Shown here: piece by piece, positions 17,776 to 26,520 of the stretch | Numbering within the stretch: position 1 is the stretch's first letter | How the letters are laid out: every line of letters starts with the position of its first letter | DNA from: Pirellulales bacterium | GTDB lineage: Bacteria; Planctomycetota; Planctomycetia; Pirellulales; DATAWG01 | NCBI GenBank assembly: GCA_036267355.1 | Contig: DATAWG010000082.1 | Coordinates: forward strand, 1-64,000 | Reading direction: 5' to 3' | Length of the DNA: 64,000 nucleotides | The notes under the pieces: generated by a model | The model's database searches: none | What the model saw: only the letters and a program-made list of their open reading frames with translations | Told to the model about the DNA's origin: nothing | Program-made: the position numbers and the translations under genes

Positions 17776-19129
17776 CCCTCCCGCGCAGACCTACGAACTG
17801 GCATTCGATCCGGCGCACGATGCTCCCTCCTCGAGCGCTTGGTTTGCTCGCGCCAAGCAGGCGCTGGCAGGCGGAATCAGCAGCTCGGCCAGGGCCACGA
17901 CCACCGTGGCCGAGCCGTATCCGCTCTATCTCGAACGCGGCCGTGGCGGACGAGTGCAGGATGTCGACGGCAACGAATTCGTGGATTTCCTGTTGAGCTA
18001 TGGAGCACTGATTCTCGGACACGCGAATCCAGCGCTCGTGCAGGCCGCCAGCGAACAACTGCGCCGTGGCACGATGTTCGGCACCGCAAACTCGGTCGAA
18101 GTCGAGTTGGCCGAAGCCATCCATCGGATGGTGCCTTGTGCCGATCTGGTCCGCTTTGCGAATTCCGGCTCGGAAGCGATGTGCGGCGCCGTGCGCGCCG
18201 CGCGCGGTTTCACGGGAAGAAACAAATTGCTGAAATTCGAGGGCCATTATCACGGTTGGGTCGATGTTTTGGCCGTGAGCAATCGGCCCACATTGGCCGA
18301 GGCCGGGCCGGCCAACCGGCCGAACAGCGTCGCCCATTCGCGGGGCATTCCCAGCGGCGTGAGCAGCGATGTGATCGTGTGTCCCTGGAACGATCTTGCG
18401 GCGCTGCGAGCCGTGCTCGATGCCCACGCGGGCGAATTTGCCGCGGTGGTTGCCGAACCCATCGTTGCCAATAATGCGTGCGTGATGCCCGCCCCGGGCT
18501 ATTTGGAGTTTTTGCGCGATGAATGCACGCGGCGTGGAATCGTGCTGATCTTCGACGAGATTGTGACCGGCTTCCGGCTGGCGGCCGGCGGCGCGCAGAG
18601 TTTTTTCGGCGTCGTGCCCGATATTGGCGTGTATAGCAAGGCGCTGGGGGGCGGATTCCCGATCAGTGCCTTTGCGGGCGTGCGCAAGGTGATGGAACCG
18701 ATCGGCGCCAACCAGGTCAAACATGGCGGCACGTACAACGGCAACTCGCTCTGTGCGACGGCCGCGCTGACAGTGTTGCGGTGCGTGGAACGGCCGGAAA
18801 CGCTGGTAGGGATTCGCCGGCATGGCGAGCGGTTGATCGAGGCGATTCGCCGGGCGGCGCGCGATCATGCGATTCCGTGCTGCGTCGCCGGGGATGGGAC
18901 GATGTTTCAGGTGGTGTTTTCGCCCGATGGCCGGGCCCCCGCAAACTACCGCGAACTATTGGCTGCCGACATGCGGCGATACGTCCAATTGCGCGACGCC
19001 CTGTTGCGCCGCGGCGTGCATATCACCCCCAGCGGCAGCGCCTGCTGGTTTCTTTCGACGGATCATGACGACGACGACATCTCGCTGGCCTGCGACGCGA
19101 TCGACGCGGCATTTGCAGATTTGATGTAG
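17765..19129 (+). CDS. Class III aminotransferase, glutamate-1-semialdehyde aminomutase-like
   Basis: The protein is PLP-dependent, 454 residues, with family motifs FVDFLLSYGALILGHANPA, FANSGSEA, FEGHYHGWVD, LIFDEIVTGFRLA and the cofactor lysine in VYSKALGGGFPI (Lys292). It resembles HemL, but the operon setting (phosphatase, deacylase, adenylate-forming ligase) suggests a specialised transaminase or aminomutase rather than the haem enzyme. The start codon lies inside the preceding gene (11-base overlap), indicating translational coupling. A genuine hemL elsewhere in the genome would support the specialised role. Confidence 0.9.
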   Translation: MKFDPPAQTYELAFDPAHDAPSSSAWFARAKQALAGGISSSARATTTVAEPYPLYLERGRGGRVQDVDGNEFVDFLLSYGALILGHANPALVQAASEQLRRGTMFGTANSVEVELAEAIHRMVPCADLVRFANSGSEAMCGAVRAARGFTGRNKLLKFEGHYHGWVDVLAVSNRPTLAEAGPANRPNSVAHSRGIPSGVSSDVIVCPWNDLAALRAVLDAHAGEFAAVVAEPIVANNACVMPAPGYLEFLRDECTRRGIVLIFDEIVTGFRLAAGGAQSFFGVVPDIGVYSKALGGGFPISAFAGVRKVMEPIGANQVKHGGTYNGNSLCATAALTVLRCVERPETLVGIRRHGERLIEAIRRAARDHAIPCCVAGDGTMFQVVFSPDGRAPANYRELLAADMRRYVQLRDALLRRGVHITPSGSACWFLSTDHDDDDISLACDAIDAAFADLM

Positions 19130-19146
19130 CAACGGAAGGAACGAAC

Positions 19147-20508
19147 ATGCTTTTTGCCGCGGCGGATCGTGCGATCAACTTTGTTTCGGACAGCGGGCTC
19201 GCCTATCTCTATCGCCGCACGCCCGTGAGCTTGCTGGACGGCTTGGCGCGCTATCGCTTCCGGCGCACGGTGCGTTGGGTGGCGAAGAAATCGGCCTTTT
19301 ATCGCGAGGCGTTTCGGGCGCTCGGAATCGACGCACGGCGCGTCCGCTCGCCGGAGGATTTGGGTGATTTTTTCACCACGCCCGACGATTTGAGCCGCGA
19401 TCCCGAAAAATTCCTCTGCGCCCCGCCGAGCTTCGTGTTCGAATCGTCGGGCACGAGCGGCACGAACAAGCAGGTCTATTTCGACGTCGAAGAAATGACC
19501 TACATCGGCAAAGTCGCCGCTTCCGCGATGTCGCTGATGGGGATCGCGCCTGGCGACCGCGTGGCCAACGGCTTCGATTTCTCGATTTGGATTCCCGGCA
19601 TGCTCTTTCACCAAGGGCTGACCCACACTGGCACGTTTTGCCAGATCTTCAGCAAGGTCGATCCGATCGAGGTCTACCGGCGGCTGAAACGCTATCGCTT
19701 CAATGTCGTGCTCGGCGAACCGACGTGGCTGATCCGATTGACCGAAATTGCGGAAAAGGAAGGCAGGTATCCGTTGAAGTTGCTGATCGGTGGGGCGGAA
19801 GAAATGCCCGCCTCGGCAATTCCCTGGATGCGCGAGGTATGGGGCGGAGCCGACGTGAAAATGTGCTACGGCAGCGTCGAAATGGGAGGCGGCCTCGGTT
19901 TCCAACCCTGCTCGAATCACGACGGCTATCACCTCGATAACATCAACTTCCTGCCCGAATTCATCGATCCCGATTCCGATGGATACGGCGAAATCGTGTT
20001 CACGACCTTGAGCCGCCATGTGATGCCGCTGGTGCGCTATCGCACGCACGATGTCGCGCGGCTCGAAACGGAGTGCTGCCCGTGCGGCGTGCGCGTGCCG
20101 CGGTTGAGCAAACTCCGCGGCCGGCGCGATGAAATGGTCGTCGCCAGCGGCGGCAATCTTTATCCGCTCATGTTCGAGGAAATCCTCCGCGACGTGCCGG
20201 GCCTGACTCGCGATTGGCAAGTCGTTTTCACGCTCGACGGTATTCGCGAGGTGCTCGATATCCACGTCGAAACCGAGCGCACCGATCTGAAATCGCTCGA
20301 GCAAGACATCTTCGCTCGGGCGACGAATCGTTATCCCGATCTGATGAAAAACCTGGCTCTGGGCACGTTCCAAATGAAAGTCACGCCGCAGCTTCCGGGC
20401 CGAATCCGAACCGGCCGAAAACTGCGCCGCATGGTCGATCGGCGGTTCGATTCCGCCGAGCCGCAGTCGTCGCTCCGCGCCCCACACGGCACGCATTGCA
20501 CCGTCTAA
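19147..20508 (+). CDS. Adenylate-forming ligase, PaaK/LuxE-like
   Basis: The 453-residue enzyme has the phosphate-binding segment FESSGTSGTNKQVYF, then FKFD-like substrate-pocket segments, YGSVEMGGGLGFQ (A5-like) and MPLVRYRTHDVARL, as in phenylacetate-CoA ligase and acyl-protein synthetase families. A CCPCG segment and the C-terminal lid GRIRTGRKLRRMVDRRF follow. It would activate a carboxylate as an acyl-adenylate. A strong ribosome site, GGAAGGA, lies 8-14 bases before the ATG. It is the fourth gene of the operon and is separated from the aminotransferase by only 17 bases. No carrier protein gene lies directly next to it. Confidence 0.87.
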   Translation: MLFAAADRAINFVSDSGLAYLYRRTPVSLLDGLARYRFRRTVRWVAKKSAFYREAFRALGIDARRVRSPEDLGDFFTTPDDLSRDPEKFLCAPPSFVFESSGTSGTNKQVYFDVEEMTYIGKVAASAMSLMGIAPGDRVANGFDFSIWIPGMLFHQGLTHTGTFCQIFSKVDPIEVYRRLKRYRFNVVLGEPTWLIRLTEIAEKEGRYPLKLLIGGAEEMPASAIPWMREVWGGADVKMCYGSVEMGGGLGFQPCSNHDGYHLDNINFLPEFIDPDSDGYGEIVFTTLSRHVMPLVRYRTHDVARLETECCPCGVRVPRLSKLRGRRDEMVVASGGNLYPLMFEEILRDVPGLTRDWQVVFTLDGIREVLDIHVETERTDLKSLEQDIFARATNRYPDLMKNLALGTFQMKVTPQLPGRIRTGRKLRRMVDRRFDSAEPQSSLRAPHGTHCTV

Positions 20509-20828
20509 ACTCCCGTTGAAGCATTGCCAAGTGTAGTGCCTGCGAAATACGGTGCCTGATTAGTCTCGCGCGCCGGCTTTTTTTCAAACCACCGAGCCAC
20601 CGAGAACACCGAGAAAACAAAGCAGAGTCGAGGGCCAGACGTTTCGACCGGCACCAGACGGCGTCGCTCGCCCATTCGGACGCTTCCCGCCGTTCTCTGT
20701 GTGCTCGGCGACTCTGTGGTTAACCTTCGCGGCCGTCCCTGTAAGATTTGCCGTCGAAACGTGCTGAAGCGAACACCGTCTGTGTGAGACAATACGCTCG
20801 CGTCGAAATACTTCAACAGGCTACGCTT
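20509..20828. repeat. Gene-free interval with an imperfect inverted repeat
   Basis: ACCACCGAGCCACCGAGAAC-type sequence at about 20587-20612 is complementary, imperfectly, to TTCTCTGTGTGCTCGGCGAC and what follows at about 20693-20724. It is a type of repeat common between genes in many GC-rich bacteria. A seven-base T-run at 20578-20584 follows a weak GC stem and could stop transcription of the operon. Confidence 0.5.
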
Positions 20829-21755
20829 ATGTGCCCTTCGAAAACCGACACCTCGGCCGCAGTGCGCGGAGGGCTCTCCGCGATCCTTCGCCCCACCAGG
20901 CGGCGGGCGATTTCGCTGGCGCTGATCGCTGTCGCCGGCGGCGCCGTCTGGGCCGGCTATGCCGTGTGGCAGCAGATCCGTAGCGAAGTCGCCGCCAGCG
21001 ACGAATATCGCCTGACGCCGCAAGAAATCGAAATCACACCGCCGCCCCCCTGGGTCCGCGGCGACGTGAAGGCCGAAGCCCTGCGCAGCGCCGGGCTCGA
21101 TGGCCCGATGTCGATTTTGGACGACGATCTGGTTCAGAAACTTCAGACCGCGTTTTCCTTGCATCCCTGGGTGGCGAGCGTCGTGCATGTGAGCAAGCAA
21201 TATCCGGCACATGTCGATGTGGAATTGACCTATCGCAAGCCGGTGGCGATGGTTGAAGTGCATGAGAACGGCGCCGATGGCTTGTATCCGGTCGATGTCG
21301 ACGGCGTGTTATTGCCGAGCAACGATTTTTCACCGCTGGAAGCGCGCGGCTATCCGCGATTGGCGGGCGTCGAGAGCAGCCCGCTGGGAACCGTCGGCTC
21401 GCGATGGGGCGATCCGGTCGTCGCCGGCGGAGCGCGAATTGCAGTCGCTTTGGCACCGCATTGGGCCGAATGGAAGCTCTGGTCGATCCACTGGATCAAA
21501 CCCACGGGCGCGAGCAATGCCTCCGCTCCGGCCGATTTCGAACTCATTACCGGCGCCGGCCAGCCCGTCCACTGGGGCGCCGCGCCGGCCAACGAGCCGC
21601 CGAGCGAACCGACCGCCGAGCAAAAAGTGGCCGAGCTAAAAGCTTTCGTCGATCAGCACGGCTCGCTCGACGACCCCGCGGCGAAATCGCTCGACCTCAG
21701 TCAGCCCGGCGCCGCCGCTCGAACGGCCAAAGCGGCCGGCCCAACGAGCGAGTAA
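20829..21755 (+). CDS. FtsQ/DivIB-like POTRA membrane protein
   Basis: The 308-residue protein has an N-terminal cytoplasmic tail, one transmembrane helix (ISLALIAVAGGAVWAGYAVW), then a POTRA-like domain (LQTAFSLHPWVASVVHVSKQ, HVDVELTYRKPVAMVEV) and the strand YPVDVDGVLLP that is typical of the FtsQ beta domain. FtsQ bridges cytoplasmic and periplasmic parts of the division machinery. The ATG at 20829 is preferred over an in-frame start at 20748. The C terminus is Ala/Pro-rich and probably disordered. No other division gene is near, and Planctomycetes generally lack FtsZ, so its role may differ. Confidence 0.75.
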   Translation: MCPSKTDTSAAVRGGLSAILRPTRRRAISLALIAVAGGAVWAGYAVWQQIRSEVAASDEYRLTPQEIEITPPPPWVRGDVKAEALRSAGLDGPMSILDDDLVQKLQTAFSLHPWVASVVHVSKQYPAHVDVELTYRKPVAMVEVHENGADGLYPVDVDGVLLPSNDFSPLEARGYPRLAGVESSPLGTVGSRWGDPVVAGGARIAVALAPHWAEWKLWSIHWIKPTGASNASAPADFELITGAGQPVHWGAAPANEPPSEPTAEQKVAELKAFVDQHGSLDDPAAKSLDLSQPGAAARTAKAAGPTSE

Positions 21756-21833
21756 TCGGCTCGATCGGAAGGGCTTCTCTGCGAATCCAATCGTCGATGG
21801 TACGCCGCGGCACCAGGCTTTACACTATCCGCC

Positions 21834-23528
21834 ATGGCCATCGATGTGGTTACCAGCGAAACGGTGAATGCCGCGGCGCAACTTGCCGAGTGGGCGCGCC
21901 GCACGCCGCAAGCGATCGCGGTTGCCGAGCCGCGCCGGGGCCGGATTGGCCGCTGGAGAATGTCCGCCGCGCGAACCTATCGCCGGCTCACGTTCGCCGA
22001 ACTCGAAGCAGACACCAATCGGCTCGCCGAGGGTTTGGTGGCGATGGGCGTTCGCCCCGGCACGCGGCTGGCCATGTTCATGCCGTTCGGGATTGACTTC
22101 ATTTCGCTGGTGTATGCGGTTTTCAAGAGCGGCGGGGTGGCCGTGTTGATCGATCCGGGCATGGGATTGCGCAGCACGCTCGATTGCTTGGGCGAAGTGC
22201 GGCCGGAGGGGTTTATCGCCGTCCCGCCGGTTCATGCATTTCGGGCATTGCCGGGAGGACGATTCGCCAATCGCGGGCTGAATGTGACGGTCGGCCGGCG
22301 GTGGTTTTGGGGCGGGGCGACAATCGCCCAATTTCGCCGTCGCGGATCAGGCGAATTCACTGCCGTCGCAATGCAAGCCGACGATCCGGCCGCGATCATT
22401 TTCACTTCCGGCAGCACCGGGCCGGCCAAGGGTGTTCTCTATTGCCACGGCAATTTCATTCACCAAGCGAAAGAAATCCAAACATTTTACAAAATTCCGC
22501 CGGGCGAAATCGACGCCCCCTGTTTTCCCCTTTTCGGCCTGTTCAACGCGTCGATGGGCGTAACGACCGTTATTCCGGATATGGACCCGCGGCATCCGGC
22601 CCGCGTCGATCCGCGGCGGCTGATTGCCACGATCAACGATTGGCAAGCGACCCAAAGCTCCGGGTCGCCGGCAGTATGGAAGCGTGTCGGCCAATATTGC
22701 GAAGAGCAGGGAGTGAGGATTTCAACGCTGAAGCGTGTTTTTTCCGCCGGCGCGCCTGCCCGGATACCGATGCTGCGGCGAATGCAAGCCTGCATTCATC
22801 CCGAGGGCGAAATGCACACTCCCTACGGAGCGACCGAAGCGCTGCCGGTCGCATCGATCGAAGCGCGCGAAGTGCTCGGCGAAACCGGGCGGCGAACCGA
22901 TGCCGGAAGCGGCGTTTGCGTTGGACGGAAATTTCCCGGCATCGAATGGCGCGTGATCCGCATCGTCGATCGGCCACTGTCGTCGATTCGCGATTTGGAG
23001 TTGCCGACGGGCGAAATCGGCGAATTGATCGTTCGCGGACCGGTGGTTACGCGAGAATATGTGACACGACTGGAGGCCAACGGCTGGGCCAAGATTCCCG
23101 AGGACGCCGGCTTTTGGCACCGCATGGGCGATCTCGGCTACTTGGATGCGCAAGATCGATTCTGGTTTTGCGGCCGGAAGACGCAACGAGTGCTCACCGC
23201 AACAGGCCCGATGTACACGATCCCCTGCGAAGCGATCTTTAATCGGCATGCCGACGTCAGCCGTTCGGCCCTGGTCGGCATCGGGGCGCCGGGGATGCAA
23301 ACGGCGGCGATCGTCGTCGAACCGCTGCCGGGAAAAGGCTTGCATCGGGGGATGGCTCGCGGAAAACTCATCGGCGAACTGCGCACACTGGCCCTTTCCA
23401 GCCCACTGACCTCGGAAATCCGGCATTTTTTCGTTCGCCGCCGCATGCCGGTCGATATCCGACACAACGCGAAAATCGCCCGCGAAAAACTTGCGGAGTG
23501 GGCATCGCGGCGGATAGCCAAAAGTTGA
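21834..23528 (+). CDS. oleC: OleC-like AMP-dependent synthetase (beta-lactone synthetase family)
   Basis: OleC acts in head-to-head hydrocarbon synthesis, turning 2-alkyl-3-hydroxyalkanoic acids into beta-lactones with ATP. The 564-residue protein has the adenylation motif IIFTSGSTGPAKGVLYCHGN, TPYGATEALPVA, GDLGYLDAQDRFWFCGRK and a C-terminal lysine region RHNAKIAREKLAEW. The segment VLIDPGMGLRSTLDCLGEVR with EGFIAVPPVHAFR matches my memory of OleC proteins better than acyl-CoA ligases. The neighbouring OleD-like gene strengthens the call. OleA and OleB are not present in the window. A general fatty acyl-CoA ligase remains the alternative. Confidence 0.82.
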   Translation: MAIDVVTSETVNAAAQLAEWARRTPQAIAVAEPRRGRIGRWRMSAARTYRRLTFAELEADTNRLAEGLVAMGVRPGTRLAMFMPFGIDFISLVYAVFKSGGVAVLIDPGMGLRSTLDCLGEVRPEGFIAVPPVHAFRALPGGRFANRGLNVTVGRRWFWGGATIAQFRRRGSGEFTAVAMQADDPAAIIFTSGSTGPAKGVLYCHGNFIHQAKEIQTFYKIPPGEIDAPCFPLFGLFNASMGVTTVIPDMDPRHPARVDPRRLIATINDWQATQSSGSPAVWKRVGQYCEEQGVRISTLKRVFSAGAPARIPMLRRMQACIHPEGEMHTPYGATEALPVASIEAREVLGETGRRTDAGSGVCVGRKFPGIEWRVIRIVDRPLSSIRDLELPTGEIGELIVRGPVVTREYVTRLEANGWAKIPEDAGFWHRMGDLGYLDAQDRFWFCGRKTQRVLTATGPMYTIPCEAIFNRHADVSRSALVGIGAPGMQTAAIVVEPLPGKGLHRGMARGKLIGELRTLALSSPLTSEIRHFFVRRRMPVDIRHNAKIAREKLAEWASRRIAKS

Positions 23529-23610
23529 CCCAGACGCGCGAAACCGCAAGCGTGCCCCCACACCGATTAGCATAGAAGCTCGCTTGCGGCTTCGCGTGTG
23601 CGTCTCCCTG

Positions 23611-23662
23611 TCCGCTCACCCTCGCCCTCACCCTTCCCCTCGCCCTCACCCTCAACCTTCCC
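23611..23662. repeat. CCCTCACCCTCGC tandem repeat abutting the OleD start
   Basis: Six-base units CTCACC and CTCGCC alternate up to four bases before the ATG. No Shine-Dalgarno sequence is visible. A near-identical tract precedes the response regulator at 38033-38064. Confidence 0.75.
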
Positions 23663-23665
23663 CGC

Positions 23666-24652
23666 ATGCACGCCCTCGTCACCGGCGCCAACGGCTTTCT
23701 CGGCCGCTATATCGTCGAGCAATTGTTGGCCCGCGGCGATCGGGTGCGGGCATTGGTGCGAAGCGATTCGCCCGAACTGCGATCGGCGGGGGCAGAAATC
23801 GCGGTGGCCGACATTCGCGATCGCCAAGCCACCATTGCGGCGTGTGCCGGCATCGACGTCGTGTTTCATGTTGCCGGTCTGTCGGGCATCTGGGGACCGT
23901 GGGAAGCGTATTATGGCGTCAACGTCGCAGGCACCGAAAACGTGCTGGAAGGCTGCCGGCAGCACGGCATCGGCCGGTTGGTCTACACGAGCAGCCCGAG
24001 CGTGACATTCGATGGCCGGGATCAATGCGGCATTGATGAATCGGCCCCGTATGCCAGCCGCTGGCTTTGCCATTATCCACATACCAAAGCGATCGCCGAG
24101 CAGCGCGTGCTGGCGGCAAACGCGGCGGCGATGCACGCGTGTGCCTTGCGGCCGCATCTGATCTGGGGGCCGGGCGATCGGCACCTAGTGCCTCGGCTTT
24201 TGGAACGAGCCCGCTATGGCGAATTGCGCCGCGTCGGAAGCGGCAAAAACCTGATCGACATGATTTACGTCGAAAACGCCGCTCGAGCTCATCTCCAGGC
24301 CGCCGACGCGCTCGCCAGCAACCCTGGGATCGCCGGCCGGGCGTATTTCATCAGCCAAGGGGAACCGGTGAATTGCTGGGCGTGGATCGATCGGCTCTTG
24401 GGCCTCGGCGGGCTGCCGCCGCTGCGCCGTTCGATTCCGACAGGCGTCGCATGGTATGCCGGCGCCCTCTTGGAGACCTATCACCGCTGGTTTTGTCCCG
24501 ATGAAGAACCGCGAATGACCCGATTCCTAGCCGCCCAACTGGGCCGATCGCATTATTTCGATATTCGCCGCGCTCGCGACGATTTCGGCTATAGGGCAGT
24601 CGTTAGTACGGATGAGGGGATGGAGCGATTGGGGCGTTATCTGGCGAAGTAG
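23666..24652 (+). CDS. oleD: OleD-like NAD(P)-dependent reductase
   Basis: OleD reduces the OleA product, a 2-alkyl-3-ketoalkanoic acid, to the 3-hydroxy acid used by OleC. The 328-residue extended SDR begins LVTGANGFLGRYIVEQL and contains HVAGLSGIWGPWEAYYGVNV, RLVYTSSPSVTFDG, the YxxxK motif in YPHTKAIAEQRVLAAN, ALRPHLIWGPGDRHLVPRL and AYFISQGEPVNCW. These phrases closely follow what I recall of OleD from Xanthomonas relatives. It lies 137 bases after the OleC-like gene in the same direction. A 3-beta-hydroxysteroid dehydrogenase-like enzyme is the alternative, but the pair order favours OleD. Confidence 0.85.
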   Translation: MHALVTGANGFLGRYIVEQLLARGDRVRALVRSDSPELRSAGAEIAVADIRDRQATIAACAGIDVVFHVAGLSGIWGPWEAYYGVNVAGTENVLEGCRQHGIGRLVYTSSPSVTFDGRDQCGIDESAPYASRWLCHYPHTKAIAEQRVLAANAAAMHACALRPHLIWGPGDRHLVPRLLERARYGELRRVGSGKNLIDMIYVENAARAHLQAADALASNPGIAGRAYFISQGEPVNCWAWIDRLLGLGGLPPLRRSIPTGVAWYAGALLETYHRWFCPDEEPRMTRFLAAQLGRSHYFDIRRARDDFGYRAVVSTDEGMERLGRYLAK

Positions 24653-24821
24653 GCTGCGGTTAATGGGCAGTGGCACCTCGGGGTGTCCAGCGGCGCGCTA
24701 GCGGGACCCAAAGTCGAGCCTCCTCGCGCTGCCTTGTCAGCCAACGTAAAACCCGGTAACTTCAAGGGTTCAAATCGTTTCGACAAGTGTGTTGACGGCG
24801 GCGCGAGCGAGGACGGAGCGG

Positions 24822-26072
24822 ATGATTGCCGGAAAACCCGACAGCCAGCGAATCGTGATCACCGGGGTGGGCTTGGCTGCGCCTAACGGGAAAAATCTGG
24901 CAGAATTTCGCGAAAACTTGCTGGCCTGCCGTAGCGGCGTCCGGCGGTATGAAATTCGTTACGTCGGCGAAACGCTGGCCGGCGTGTCCGAGTTCGACGA
25001 ACAGAAGTATCAAAAGCGCAAAGACATACGTCGCGGCACCCGGGCCGGCAGCATCGGCATCTATTGCAGCCAAGAGGCGATTGCCGACGCCGGCCTCGAT
25101 TGGCCGAATGTCGACAAGGCCCAGGTGGGCGTTTATGTCGGTGTGACCGAGCACGGCAACGTCGAAACCGAAAACGAAGTCTACCAGCTTCAAGGCTTCA
25201 ACTTCGACACCCGCTGCTGGTCGCACCACCACAACCCGCGAACCGTGGCCAATAACCCGGCCGGCGAGATTTCGCTGAATCTGGGCATTACCGGCCCGCA
25301 TTACACGATTGGCGCCGCCTGCGCCGCGGGCAATGCCGGCCTGATCCAAGGGGCCCAAATGCTGTTGCTGGGCGAGTGCGATGTAGCGCTCGCCGGCGGT
25401 GTCTCGGAAAGCATTCATACGTTCGGAATTTTCGCCAGCTTCAAGAGCCAGGGAGCACTCGCTTCGCATGCCGATCCGACGAAGGCTTCGCGGCCGTTCG
25501 ATGTGGAGCGCAACGGCATTGTCGTCGCCGAGGGGGGCTGCATGTATGTCCTCGAGCGCTATTGCGATGCTAAGGCGCGCGGCGCGACAATTTACGGCGA
25601 AGTGGCCGGCTATGCCATGAATAGCGATGCCACGGATTTCGTGCTTCCCAATCCCGACCGCCAGGCGCAGTGTATTCGCACGGCCTTGAATCGCGCCGGC
25701 ATTTCGGCGGATCGAATCGATATCGTCAGCACGCATGCCACCGGCACCACCAGCGGCGACACGCAAGAATCCGCCGCCCTGCGGCAAGCGTTCGGCGGCT
25801 CTAGCCGCACGCGATTCAACAACACCAAGAGCTACATCGGCCACGCGATGGGCGCCGCCGGAGCTCTCGAGTTGGCCGGCAATTTGCCCGCCTTCCGCGA
25901 CGGCGTTTGCCATCCCACGATCAATCTCGAGCAACTCGACCCGGAATGCCGGCTCGAAGGCCTCGTCGTCGGCGAGCCGCGCGAAATGGGCCGCGTCGAT
26001 TATATTTTGAACAACTCATTCGGGATGCTAGGTATCAATTCGGTGGTTATTATCAAGAGACTCGGCGTTTGA
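24822..26072 (+). CDS. FabF-like beta-ketoacyl synthase
   Basis: The 416-residue condensing enzyme has the catalytic Cys167 in GAACAAGN, the first His in STHATGTTSGD and the second His in TKSYIGHAMGAAGALE, so the Cys-His-His triad is intact. It is closer to KAS II (FabF) than to OleA thiolases. It would extend acyl-ACP by decarboxylative condensation with malonyl-ACP. The ATG at 24822 follows GGAG at 24814-24817; a GTG at 24789 is the alternative. It heads the block ketosynthase, ACP, two FAD oxidoreductases, dehydratase, enoyl reductase, which suggests a dedicated chain rather than bulk fatty acids. No malonyl transferase or ketoreductase of FabG type is nearby. Confidence 0.93.
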   Translation: MIAGKPDSQRIVITGVGLAAPNGKNLAEFRENLLACRSGVRRYEIRYVGETLAGVSEFDEQKYQKRKDIRRGTRAGSIGIYCSQEAIADAGLDWPNVDKAQVGVYVGVTEHGNVETENEVYQLQGFNFDTRCWSHHHNPRTVANNPAGEISLNLGITGPHYTIGAACAAGNAGLIQGAQMLLLGECDVALAGGVSESIHTFGIFASFKSQGALASHADPTKASRPFDVERNGIVVAEGGCMYVLERYCDAKARGATIYGEVAGYAMNSDATDFVLPNPDRQAQCIRTALNRAGISADRIDIVSTHATGTTSGDTQESAALRQAFGGSSRTRFNNTKSYIGHAMGAAGALELAGNLPAFRDGVCHPTINLEQLDPECRLEGLVVGEPREMGRVDYILNNSFGMLGINSVVIIKRLGV

Positions 26073-26256
26073 TAAATGACGAATACCGAATGACGAATGT
26101 CTGAAGAATGACTGAATTCGAATGACGAATGTTGAGTTTCAAGAGCGGCACCCACGGTACCGCATTCGTCGTTCGTCATTCCTTAGACATGCGTGCTTCG
26201 TCATTCGTCATTGATGCGGTGTCGGTCGGCTTCCATCGTCGCAAAAGGACCGTGGC
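26073..26256. repeat. AATGACGAATG/CATTCGTCATT repeat cluster before the ACP gene
   Basis: ACGAATG units in direct orientation (about 26076-26135) face CATTCGTCATT units (about 26163-26215), so the interval can fold back on itself. The same family follows the ACP gene at 26520-26640 and occurs near 3950-4020 and 51178-51205. Confidence 0.75.
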
Positions 26257-26520
26257 ATGACTTCGGGGGAAATTCGCGCGGCAATCATCGATATTCTTTC
26301 GGATATCCTTCCCGATGAAGATCTTTCGAACCTGAAAGACGATGTGCCGCTGCGCGAACAAATCGAACTGGATAGCATGGACTTTCTCGACATCGTCATG
26401 GAGCTTCGCAAGCGCTATCGAATTCAAATTCCCGAGGACGACTACATCCACATGGCCACGCTCGGCGGAACGGTCGACTACCTCCAACCGCGAATGAAAG
26501 ACGTCGAAGCAAAGGGATAA
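26257..26520 (+). CDS. Acyl carrier protein
   Basis: The 87-residue acidic protein has the phosphopantetheine attachment serine at Ser40 in ELDSMDFLDIVM, preceded by a first helix and followed by RIQIPEDDYIHMATL. It would carry the growing chain for the adjacent ketosynthase, oxidoreductases, dehydratase and enoyl reductase. An AAAGGA ribosome site lies before the ATG. It is flanked on both sides by repeats of the ACGAATG family, which isolates it from its neighbours by 184 and 129 bases. A dedicated ACP beside a ketosynthase is the usual sign of a specialised acyl chain. Confidence 0.93.
   Translation: MTSGEIRAAIIDILSDILPDEDLSNLKDDVPLREQIELDSMDFLDIVMELRKRYRIQIPEDDYIHMATLGGTVDYLQPRMKDVEAKG

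Noticed and set aside
24740-24790. tRNA-like T-loop GGTTCAAATC
   Set aside because: No acceptor stem, D arm or anticodon arm can be drawn around it.
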